Of a stretch of 64,000 nt of DNA, positions 8,025 through 15,307 are shown in pieces. A program made the position numbers and the translations under genes. The notes below the pieces were generated by a model, which was given only the letters and a program-made list of their open reading frames with translations, was not told the origin of the DNA and ran no database searches. The DNA comes from Cytophagaceae bacterium (lineage in GTDB: Bacteria; Bacteroidota; Bacteroidia; Cytophagales; Spirosomataceae), in the NCBI GenBank assembly GCA_005791165.1, contig SXXW01000042.1:31015-95014 (forward strand), given 5' to 3'. Numbering within the stretch: position 1 is the first letter of the stretch; the number at the start of each line of letters is the position of its first letter.

Positions 8025-9500
8025 TTAGAACATTTTTTTTAAATCATTTTTGGTCACTTTTCCCATGGCATTTCGAGGTAATTCTTCGATAAATTGATAC
8101 AGTCTAGGAACCTTATACCCTGGTAAACGCTCACGTAACCAAGTATTTATTTCTTCTTTTGTAATTGCATTTTTTAAGACTAAAACGGCGGCAACCACTT
8201 CGCCCCATTCGTCGTCAGGCAAACCCACGACCCCGCAATCTTCGATATCCGGGTGGACGCGCAAAACCTCTTCAATCTCTAAAGCTGAAAGTTTATACCC
8301 ACCTGACTTGATAATATCCACGGAACTACGTCCTAAAATTTTATAATATCCACCATCTAAGTGGGCTACGTCTCCAGTTTTAAACCAACCGTCTTCCGTG
8401 AAGGTTTCTAAGGTCGCCGTGGGTTTATTCCAATACGATTGGAAAACATTAGGCCCCTTGATTTGTATTTCTCCAGGTTCTAATTCTTCTTTAATTTCTT
8501 CATTATCCCCCATCAAACGCACCAAAACTCCGGGCAATGGAAGACCGACATGCCCTGGTCTTCTTTCTCCATGAAATGGATTGCTGATGGCCATGGCTAT
8601 TTCGGTCATCCCATATCGCTCTAAGAGCCAATGGCCACTGATGGTATGCCATTTTTCCATAACAGAAACGGGTAAAGCAGCAGATCCAGATACCATTAGG
8701 CGAAATTTAAGCAACATGTCATATATGACGTGTTGGTCTGAAGCCGACAAGGTATCCCAATGCGATATAAGTTTAAAATATATGGTTGGCACCGCCATAA
8801 AAACAGTTAATTCGCCAGATTGCAATCGGCTAAAAACTTCGACTGCATTGAACTTGGGCATAAATTCGCAGGTGGCTCCCTCCGACAAACTACAACCGAT
8901 CACATTAATAATTCCATGAATGTGATGTAATGGCAAAATACAAAGTGTGCGATCCGTCGCTTTCCACTCCCAAGCACGCACCAGGCAATTGATTTGAAAA
9001 TCAATATTTCCATGTGTGGTCACCACGCCTTTCGGCAGCGAAGTGGTTCCAGAAGTATACAATATCATGGCGGGTCGGTCAGAAGAAACCTCAGGCAAAC
9101 TCATTTCCTGTGGGGTCACTTCTTCATGAACCAAATGGTATTTCAATTGGCTTTCTCGAACATACGAAAATAATACTTCTTGAAAATCGGTATCAATAAC
9201 CACCTGAGAAGTCCCGGTGTCCTCCAAAACATATTGCAAAGAGGCGATCGGATAAGTGACACATAAGGGAACGGCCACTCCACCGGCTTTCCATATTCCC
9301 CATTGGACGGCTACATAATGAAAACCGGGTTGGACCATAAAAGCCACTCGAGCGCCATCTAAGTCAGTTGCCCCAAACAAAAATCGATACGCCCATTGGT
9401 TGGACGCATCGATCAATTGTTGGTAAGTATACTCCCCATTAGGGTCTAAAATCGCAACCGAGTTAGCAAATAAATGTGCACTCGAAGTAATTTTTGGCAT
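8025..9500 (-). CDS. ACSF3-like malonyl/methylmalonyl-CoA synthetase (AMP-forming ligase)
   Basis: The 491-residue ANL-superfamily ligase has the P-loop TSGTTSLPKG at 149-158, ERYGMTE at 294-300, TGD at 376-378 and catalytic Lys481 in RNAMGKVTKNDL. LPLHHIHGIINV (189-200), VFMAVPTIYFKL and MVSGSAALP resemble the ACSF3/MatB branch, which activates malonate or methylmalonate, rather than long-chain fatty-acid ligases. It is cytoplasmic. Its start lies 1 bp from the stop of the PQQ-type dehydrogenase gene, so the two are cotranscribed. Why a carboxylate ligase accompanies sugar-oxidation and uronate genes is unclear. The substrate call rests on motif resemblance only. Confidence 0.8.
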   Translation of the reverse strand: MPKITSSAHLFANSVAILDPNGEYTYQQLIDASNQWAYRFLFGATDLDGARVAFMVQPGFHYVAVQWGIWKAGGVAVPLCVTYPIASLQYVLEDTGTSQVVIDTDFQEVLFSYVRESQLKYHLVHEEVTPQEMSLPEVSSDRPAMILYTSGTTSLPKGVVTTHGNIDFQINCLVRAWEWKATDRTLCILPLHHIHGIINVIGCSLSEGATCEFMPKFNAVEVFSRLQSGELTVFMAVPTIYFKLISHWDTLSASDQHVIYDMLLKFRLMVSGSAALPVSVMEKWHTISGHWLLERYGMTEIAMAISNPFHGERRPGHVGLPLPGVLVRLMGDNEEIKEELEPGEIQIKGPNVFQSYWNKPTATLETFTEDGWFKTGDVAHLDGGYYKILGRSSVDIIKSGGYKLSALEIEEVLRVHPDIEDCGVVGLPDDEWGEVVAAVLVLKNAITKEEINTWLRERLPGYKVPRLYQFIEELPRNAMGKVTKNDLKKMF

Positions 9501-9501
9501 A

Positions 9502-12333
9502 TTATAATTTTGCTTCTATTCCGATAATCTGTACAACGGTTTGAGCTACAGCTGCTTTGGGATTAACCGCTACAAAATACAAATCTTGTAATCCAGTTGT
9601 TGCTTGAATGTCCACTTTAATCGCTGGCATTGGTGCACCACGGCGCATGCCGCCACCACCGCCACCAGCTTGCGCGGGAGTAGACGGAGCCACGACTGGT
9701 GTTCCTAGAGGAGCGCCTTTTTGAGCAGCATTTGGATTAGCAGCCGGTGGAGGTCCACCAAAACCTCCTTGTGATACTTCGATAAATTTAGTTTTACCAA
9801 TCACCGGACCTGTAGGAGAACCCACGTGCACTTCAATCACTCCACCGGAAGCATTAGATCTACCAGGCGCTGTCGCTGTAATATCCAAAGTTTTGATACC
9901 TGTTAAATCGATCGACTTAAAACCAACATATGGATTTTGACCCACCATATTGGTCGAGCGAGAAGGCGTGATTAATTGCTCAATACCCGATTGTACATCT
10001 GCCTTCTCAGGATTCAAAAATGGGTGACGCAATAAAACCCACTTTTCTGATTGTACAGGAGCCATCTTTTTGTTTCCCTTATCTAAATAAGTGGCACGAA
10101 CGACAAAAACGCCTTTCGTAGTGGCTTGATCTTGAGGGATTGTTGGCGAAAGATCACCTTTCAATCCGATTGAATTATTTGCTTTGGGATCAGATAGACT
10201 CATGATATAGGTCACCATGGTTTTGGCATCTGCTTTTGAAATTTGTGGATGTGCAGCCATGGCATGATCACCCCAAACACCATTTCCACCTGCAATAATT
10301 TTATTAGACAATTGGTCAATCATGTTTTGGCCTTTATATTTCTCAGCCACTTCTTGGTAGCTAGGCCCTACAGAGCGTACATTTTTAATGTGACAAGATT
10401 TACAGTCACTTTGATTGATCAAACGCAAACCCGCGGAAGCAAACAAATCACTGTCGGCCTTGCGATGAGACTGTGCCATTTCAATCGGATCATATCCAGA
10501 AGGAATATAATCAATCGTGGCAGCTACGGCATCTTCTTTAATTCCATTTCCTAAAACACCGTCTTCCTTGTCTTTTACAGTCACCTGATAATTGATTTTT
10601 TGTCCAGGGAAATAAAAAGATTTATTGGCCGAATTTAAAACAATATCTACTTCGGGTGCTTCATTACCCACTAAAACTTCAAGCGCGTTTGTGTTGCTTG
10701 TACCTTTAGCATCCGTGGCTTTTAATGTTACTTGGTAAGTACCAGGATTTGTCAAAACCAATTCAGGACTTGCTCCTTTTAATGTTTTAACTAGAGTTCC
10801 TAATTTTTTAACGGTCCAAGTATAGGTTAATGCATCGCCATCAAAATCTTTGGTGCCTTCGGAGGACAAGTTCGTTTTAAAAGGAGCCGCGCCCTTTAAT
10901 TTAGATGCGGATATTTCTACTTGAGGTTTACGGTTGCCTCCTTGGTATTCAACTTTGACTAAACGTGCATTGTCGTTTCCTTTGAACCAGGCAGACCCAT
11001 ATTCCAAAACATATAAATCACCGTCTGGACTAAAGCTCATGTCGATGGCAGAACCAAAAGATTGGCTTGGAAGGAAGCGCTCCATGGACTTATAATTACC
11101 TTTTTCGTCCATGGTTACGGCCATGATCCAACCGCGCATAAATTCAACAATTAACCATTTCCCTTCATAATAGGCAGGAAAAGGTCTTTTTGCCGTTGGG
11201 AAGTCTGAACGATGGTACACAGGTCCGCCTGTTGCACTTCTGCCTGCGGCTCCCATCAATGGAAACTCTTCAGAATTAGCATAAGGGTACCATAGGAAAG
11301 CGTTTTGTGCGGGAGGCAATTCACGTAAACCTGTATTATTAGGTGAATCATTGATGGGCTTCGCCGGATTGAACTTAGGCCCCATCGCTAAAGTCTCGAA
11401 ATTAAAGTCGGTATATGGAATGTTATTCCCTATAAAATAAGGCCAACCGAAAAACCCTGGACCCTTTGCTTGATTAAATTCGTCATATCCTCGAGGTCCT
11501 TTAGGTCCATCTACAGAGGCATCTGGGCCTACTTCACCCCAATAAATAAATCCTGTTTTTGAGTCAACACTCACACGCCAAGGATTTCTGTGACCCATGG
11601 TATAAATTTCAGGCTTTGTTTTTGGTGTTCCTACGGGGAACAAATTTCCTTTGGGAATTGAGTAAGTACCATCTTTTTCAGGATGAATACGTAAGATTTT
11701 TCCGCGCAAATCGTTGGTTGAAGCAGCACCTCTTTGATCATCCCAATAGGCTTGGCCTGGACGTTCGTCGATTGGTGAATAACCCTCATTATTACTATTA
11801 CTTGTGTTATTTCCTACGGTTAAAAATAAATTTCCTGATTTATCAAAAGTCATTCCACCGCCAGTATGGCAGCATTCCTCGCGTTGAACTGGAACATCTA
11901 AGATGATTTTTTGTTGGTCTACTAATAACTCCTCTCCCTTTAACTCGATACGAGACAATACGTGTTTCTTCTCCGTGGGATGTGCGTAATACACATAGAG
12001 CCAATGATTTTCTTTAAAATTTGGATCTAGAATTATGCCTTGTAAACCTTCTTCTGCCTCGCGAACGGTTCCGATGCGGTTGGTATATTTCGTGTTTACA
12101 TTAATATGAGCAAGCACTTTAGTTTGCTTGGTCTTAGGATCAAATTGCTTTACGTCACCCTTCCGTTCGGCCAATAAAATTCGGCCATCAGGTAAAAAAG
12201 TCATCATCATGGGCTCGTCCAACTTCTCAGCTAGTACTGTTTTGACAAATCGGTTTTCGTCAGGGGCTTGAGCAAAGGAACTTGATATTTGTAAAAAACA
12301 CAAGCAAGCTAATAGAGAGTAAATTTTGTTCAT
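9502..12333 (-). CDS. PQQ-type sugar dehydrogenase fused to PKD, cytochrome c and a C-terminal binding domain
   Basis: This 943-residue exported protein (signal 1-22) is a four-part fusion. A soluble glucose/sorbosone-dehydrogenase six-blade propeller covers about 30-465, with RGKILRIHP, GHRNPW and SFSPDGDLYVLEYG. A PKD-like domain spans 470-555. A class I cytochrome c follows, with heme motif CKSCH at 644-648 and probable axial Met692 in HAMAAHP. A C-terminal beta-sandwich resembling a carbohydrate-binding module starts near 740 and is interrupted by a Pro/Gly-rich linker near 855-885. The dehydrogenase would oxidise an aldose in the periplasm and pass electrons directly to its own heme. It is first in a unit with the ligase and GH105 genes. 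Confidence 0.85.
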   Translation of the reverse strand: MNKIYSLLACLCFLQISSSFAQAPDENRFVKTVLAEKLDEPMMMTFLPDGRILLAERKGDVKQFDPKTKQTKVLAHINVNTKYTNRIGTVREAEEGLQGIILDPNFKENHWLYVYYAHPTEKKHVLSRIELKGEELLVDQQKIILDVPVQREECCHTGGGMTFDKSGNLFLTVGNNTSNSNNEGYSPIDERPGQAYWDDQRGAASTNDLRGKILRIHPEKDGTYSIPKGNLFPVGTPKTKPEIYTMGHRNPWRVSVDSKTGFIYWGEVGPDASVDGPKGPRGYDEFNQAKGPGFFGWPYFIGNNIPYTDFNFETLAMGPKFNPAKPINDSPNNTGLRELPPAQNAFLWYPYANSEEFPLMGAAGRSATGGPVYHRSDFPTAKRPFPAYYEGKWLIVEFMRGWIMAVTMDEKGNYKSMERFLPSQSFGSAIDMSFSPDGDLYVLEYGSAWFKGNDNARLVKVEYQGGNRKPQVEISASKLKGAAPFKTNLSSEGTKDFDGDALTYTWTVKKLGTLVKTLKGASPELVLTNPGTYQVTLKATDAKGTSNTNALEVLVGNEAPEVDIVLNSANKSFYFPGQKINYQVTVKDKEDGVLGNGIKEDAVAATIDYIPSGYDPIEMAQSHRKADSDLFASAGLRLINQSDCKSCHIKNVRSVGPSYQEVAEKYKGQNMIDQLSNKIIAGGNGVWGDHAMAAHPQISKADAKTMVTYIMSLSDPKANNSIGLKGDLSPTIPQDQATTKGVFVVRATYLDKGNKKMAPVQSEKWVLLRHPFLNPEKADVQSGIEQLITPSRSTNMVGQNPYVGFKSIDLTGIKTLDITATAPGRSNASGGVIEVHVGSPTGPVIGKTKFIEVSQGGFGGPPPAANPNAAQKGAPLGTPVVAPSTPAQAGGGGGGMRRGAPMPAIKVDIQATTGLQDLYFVAVNPKAAVAQTVVQIIGIEAKL

Positions 12334-12460
12334 AAAACAGGTTGATTTAATTATTTAACAAAAATGATACAATAATCGATCAATTAAAAATTTAGCATTT
12401 ATATTGCTACCAAATTTGAAGATCTGTCGACAAATTTGTTTCTAACTAACCTTACAAACT

Positions 12461-12886
12461 ATGAAATTGTTTCTTCTACTCATTTTATTGCCGTTTCATT
12501 CCGTATTTAGCCAAGCGAAAACGGATCAAAAAGAAATTGAACTTGTCTTACAAACACAAGTAAGCTTGTGGAATAAGGGGGATATATCAGGGTTCATGGA
12601 ATACTACGAAAAATCGGAAGACCTGAAGTTTATTGGCAAAAATGGCGTCACTAGTGGTTGGAAAGCCACATTACAAAGATACCTGACCACGTATCCGGAT
12701 CAGGAAACGATGGGAAATTTAACCTTTGACATCAAGGAAATAGACGTAACGGCGGGTAAAACAGCCTGGATTTTAGGAAAATGGCAATTGGCACGCCCAA
12801 AAAAAGGAGATGTCGGTGGATATTTCACCATTTTAATGAAGAAAATAAAGGGCCGTTGGCTCATCGTCAGAGACCATACCAGTTAA
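12461..12886 (+). CDS. Secreted SnoaL/NTF2-like (DUF4440-type) small protein
   Basis: The 141-residue protein has a signal peptide (MKLFLLLILLPFHSVFSQ) and then a cone-shaped NTF2-like fold: an amphipathic helix KEIELVLQTQVSLWNKGDISGFMEYY, then SEDLKFIGKNG, and strands ending WLIVRDHTS. The tandem Trp/Asp pattern is typical of DUF4440 proteins, which have diverse or unknown roles. It is divergent from the PQQ-type gene across 127 bp, and its stop is 1 bp from the end of the convergent ars operon. No catalytic residues can be assigned. Confidence 0.75.
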   Translation: MKLFLLLILLPFHSVFSQAKTDQKEIELVLQTQVSLWNKGDISGFMEYYEKSEDLKFIGKNGVTSGWKATLQRYLTTYPDQETMGNLTFDIKEIDVTAGKTAWILGKWQLARPKKGDVGGYFTILMKKIKGRWLIVRDHTS

Positions 12887-12887
12887 G

Positions 12888-13487
12888 TTAAACCCGTGAA
12901 AAAACGTAAAACATTTCGCTAGCAATTTGTTTGGAACGTTCGTCGTATTTTGCGGACTCAAGATCTGTATCATCAAATTCCTTTGGATCCTCGTACCGAA
13001 CGGGGATTCTTTCCTCGGCGCCAGGAATAAAAGGACAATTCTCATCTGCATGTGAGCAAGTCATAATCGTTGCAAAATTACCGTGGGGATTAATGACATC
13101 GTCATATAATTTTGAAAAGACAATGATGGGTCTAGTGTCCTTATCTTGTAAAATAAAATAGATGGGATTTGAGTGACCATGCTTGGAAATAATGAAACCT
13201 GAACGTTTCAAAGAACGAATGGTTCTTTCATTGCATGCCGTGACTTCGACACCACCTGAGTAGCAAAAAGCGGGAATTTCAAAGTAATCGGCAGCGGTTT
13301 GCGCCCAGATTTGGGAAAACTGTGACCTTCTAGAATTATGGGTGCAAATGAAATTAAGTCGGATGGGCTGGCCCTTTTCACGCTTTGATTTGATGTAATC
13401 GATTAATTCCTGAAGCAAAGATTTACGTTCATCACTTATTGACAGGGATAAAATTGATTCTAAATTTGCGTTTAAAGTATCATTCAT
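12888..13487 (-). CDS. Low-molecular-weight phosphatase/arsenate reductase-like protein
   Basis: The 199-residue protein has the CX5R phosphate loop (Cys48-THNSR-Arg54 in FICTHNSRRSQ) and an Asp-Pro in YEDPKEFDD near 168, the pattern of LMW tyrosine phosphatases and thioredoxin-coupled ArsC. Extra cysteines at 75, 85, 144 and 151 could serve redox cycling. It is the last gene of the arsR-arsI operon, so a role in arsenate reduction or dephosphorylation of an organoarsenical is plausible. I chose the ATG at 13485-13487. An upstream ATG at 13506-13508 would add seven residues and overlap arsI by 10 bp. Homologue-like N-termini of the form MNDTLNANL fit the shorter form. Confidence 0.8.
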   Translation of the reverse strand: MNDTLNANLESILSLSISDERKSLLQELIDYIKSKREKGQPIRLNFICTHNSRRSQFSQIWAQTAADYFEIPAFCYSGGVEVTACNERTIRSLKRSGFIISKHGHSNPIYFILQDKDTRPIIVFSKLYDDVINPHGNFATIMTCSHADENCPFIPGAEERIPVRYEDPKEFDDTDLESAKYDERSKQIASEMFYVFSRV

Positions 13488-13498
13488 TGCATAATCAA

Positions 13499-14005
13499 TT
13501 AACAGCATCCTGAACCTGGGGCACAGGAACTAGTTGTAGCTATTTCGGATAAATTTATTTTTTCTTTTTGGGAAACCGGTGGCATGCAACAAGCGGCAGC
13601 ATCTTCTAAGGCATAATGTGGATCATTAAATTCAGCATCTTCATGAAAGTAATAAACTTCCCACTGAACACCATCAGGATCTGTGGCCCAAAATTTATCT
13701 TGTACCGCGTAACAGCAAGATGTACCAATTTCCTCCTTGGATACTAATCCTTGGGCACGTGCTTTTTCCAATAAATTAGACATTTCCTCAAATGTTTCCA
13801 CTTGAAAACCTAGGTGACCAAAATTTGATTGAACACGATCTGAATTTTCAATAAATGAAATAATTAAAGAAGGCTTATCTAAAATATACTTTGCGTATCC
13901 TGGCTTTACCTTGTTAGCCGGCTGGCCAAAAAAAGTTGAATAAAAATTCACAGAAGCCGCTAGATTGCTGACATAAAGTGATACATGCATACGTGGAAAG
14001 CTCAT
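13499..14005 (-). CDS. arsI: ArsI/CadI-family vicinal-oxygen-chelate protein
   Basis: The 168-residue VOC protein has candidate metal ligands His7, His64 (FGHLGFQVE) and Glu116 (WEVYYF). The vicinal Cys97-Cys98 pair (GTSCCYAVQDKFW) is the trivalent-arsenic site of ArsI C-As lyases. The C-terminus adds Cys139/140, Cys161 and Cys167/168, as is common in ArsI and CadI. ArsI cleaves the carbon-arsenic bond of trivalent methylated or aromatic arsenicals using O2. It lies 2 bp after arsR and overlaps or abuts the phosphatase gene. A cadmium-induced CadI role is the alternative; the arsR neighbour supports arsenic. Confidence 0.82.
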   Translation of the reverse strand: MSFPRMHVSLYVSNLAASVNFYSTFFGQPANKVKPGYAKYILDKPSLIISFIENSDRVQSNFGHLGFQVETFEEMSNLLEKARAQGLVSKEEIGTSCCYAVQDKFWATDPDGVQWEVYYFHEDAEFNDPHYALEDAAACCMPPVSQKEKINLSEIATTSSCAPGSGCC

Positions 14006-14007
14006 AA

Positions 14008-14343
14008 TTAACAGCAGTTAGATTTTTGTGTGACATAATAATCGTCAAAGAATGCTCCAAATAAGTGGCTAAATTCAGCCCATTTTTCTGGATTAATGCA
14101 ATAGCAAATTGACACCCCTTCGATTGTACCTTGAATAAATCCGATTTCTTTTAATTCACGTAAATGTTGGGAAATAGTCGCTTGGGCTAGTCCCAGTTCT
14201 TGAACCAAATCCCCATTGATGCAAGAACTTGATTTCACTAAATACTGTAATATGGCAATTCGGGCCGGATGCCCTAAAACTTTAGCCATTTGCGCCATGG
14301 CATTTTGTTCCATTGAAAACAAATCGGTTTTGGTAATCCCCAT
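14008..14343 (-). CDS. arsR: ArsR-family winged-helix repressor
   Basis: The 111-residue protein has the ArsR/SmtB fold with VLGHPARIAILQYL at 22-35 and a recognition helix near LAQATISQHLRELKEIGFI (52-70). Metalloid-binding candidates are Cys41, Cys80, Cys82 and the C-terminal Cys110-Cys111. It heads the arsR-arsI-phosphatase operon with 2 bp spacing and would repress it until trivalent arsenic binds. A strong inverted repeat lies immediately upstream of the start codon, consistent with autoregulation. No arsenite efflux gene (acr3 or arsB) is next to it. Confidence 0.88.
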   Translation of the reverse strand: MGITKTDLFSMEQNAMAQMAKVLGHPARIAILQYLVKSSSCINGDLVQELGLAQATISQHLRELKEIGFIQGTIEGVSICYCINPEKWAEFSHLFGAFFDDYYVTQKSNCC

Positions 14344-14372
14344 ATCGTATTATTATATTGCAATATTACGAT
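14344..14372. promoter_or_regulatory. Probable ArsR operator: 29 bp near-palindrome
   Basis: ATCGTA at 14344-14349 and TACGAT at 14367-14372 are perfect inverted arms. Eleven of the fourteen symmetric pairs across the 29 bp match, and a perfect 12 bp palindrome ATATTGCAATAT lies inside at 14355-14366. The element ends directly at the arsR start codon, where a bound repressor would block initiation. That ArsR is the binder is inferred from position. Confidence 0.65.
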
Positions 14373-14434
14373 AAAAGGTTTTGATTTACAAAATCATATT
14401 ACAAAAAAAATTAAAATTGAATGAAAAGCACTAC

Positions 14435-15307
14435 TTAATGATCTCCCTTCCTCTTGAGTAATACGCCACCAGCAGCTTCTTTGATGATATTCGTAAAAAT
14501 GAACGCATTCGCATCATATTCCAGAACTAAATTTCGTAAATGCCGAACCTCGAAACGGGTCATAATGGTGTACAAAATATCGGTCGGATGACTCACATCA
14601 AAACTATCTTTCATGAAACCTCGCTCTCCTTTATATACGGTAATCCCCTTCCCCATCTGCATAGCAACGGCCTTTTTTATTTCTTCATGGTTTTTGGAAA
14701 TAATCGTCACCCCGATGTATTCCTCTAAACCTTCGACGACATAATCGATGCTCCGAGTGGCGATGAAATAAGTCAGCATCGCATAAAGTGCGGTTACCAT
14801 GCCTAATCCAATGGCTGCAATTAAAAATAAGATGACATTGATACCTAAAATAATTTCAGAAATAGTGAAACCAGACCGCTTCAAAGTATATAAAGCCAAC
14901 ACTTCAATCCCGTCGATGGCACAACCCCCTCGCATGCCTAAACCAATGCCTAAACCCAAAAAGACTCCTCCAAAGATTGAAATCAATAATTTATCAGATG
15001 TAATGACTGGGTAAGGAATAAAAGTTAGGGCTAAGGCCAAACCTATCACGGCTAGTAAAGTTCGAATGGCAAAACTTTTACTAATTAAATAGCCGCCCAT
15101 GATGATAAATGGGACATTACAAAGGATCACCAACACGGTGATCGGAATATGATAGGTTTCATGAATTAAAAGTGCAACACCCGTTACACCCCCATCCAAA
15201 AAGTGATTGGGGACCAAAAAACTCTCTAGGGCAAATCCGGCGAACAAAATGCCTGCGACAGCATAGAAAAAGTCTTGAACATTATCTTTGATTGAATGAG
15301 TACTCAT
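14435..15307 (-). CDS. YitT-family (DUF161/DUF2179) membrane protein
   Basis: The 290-residue protein has about five to six transmembrane segments in the first 190 residues (FFYAVAGILFAGFALESFLV, LLAVIGLALALTFIP, GGVFLGLGIGLGMRGGCAIDG). A soluble DUF2179 domain at the C-terminus begins near YIGVTIISKNHEEIKKAV. The GG-C-x-DG-x-E loop is conserved in YitT/YpjC proteins, whose function is unknown; some are proposed transporters. It overlaps the upstream cyclase gene by 4 bp (ATGA), so the two are coupled and may act together, perhaps with the membrane protein as a cyclic-nucleotide-linked effector. That link is inference. Confidence 0.85.
   Translation of the reverse strand: MSTHSIKDNVQDFFYAVAGILFAGFALESFLVPNHFLDGGVTGVALLIHETYHIPITVLVILCNVPFIIMGGYLISKSFAIRTLLAVIGLALALTFIPYPVITSDKLLISIFGGVFLGLGIGLGMRGGCAIDGIEVLALYTLKRSGFTISEIILGINVILFLIAAIGLGMVTALYAMLTYFIATRSIDYVVEGLEEYIGVTIISKNHEEIKKAVAMQMGKGITVYKGERGFMKDSFDVSHPTDILYTIMTRFEVRHLRNLVLEYDANAFIFTNIIKEAAGGVLLKRKGDH

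Noticed and set aside
8581..8919. 112-codon plus-strand frame opposite the acyl-CoA synthetase
   Set aside because: It is antisense to conserved ligase motifs and has no recognisable fold or leader.
9640..9740. Gly/Pro-rich run in the dehydrogenase fusion as a possible frameshift
   Set aside because: The frame stays open on both sides with domain-like sequence after it, so it is a low-complexity linker.
10243..10554. 103-codon plus-strand frame opposite the dehydrogenase fusion
   Set aside because: It lies wholly inside a well-supported minus-strand gene, has no domain or start signal, and reads as antisense noise.
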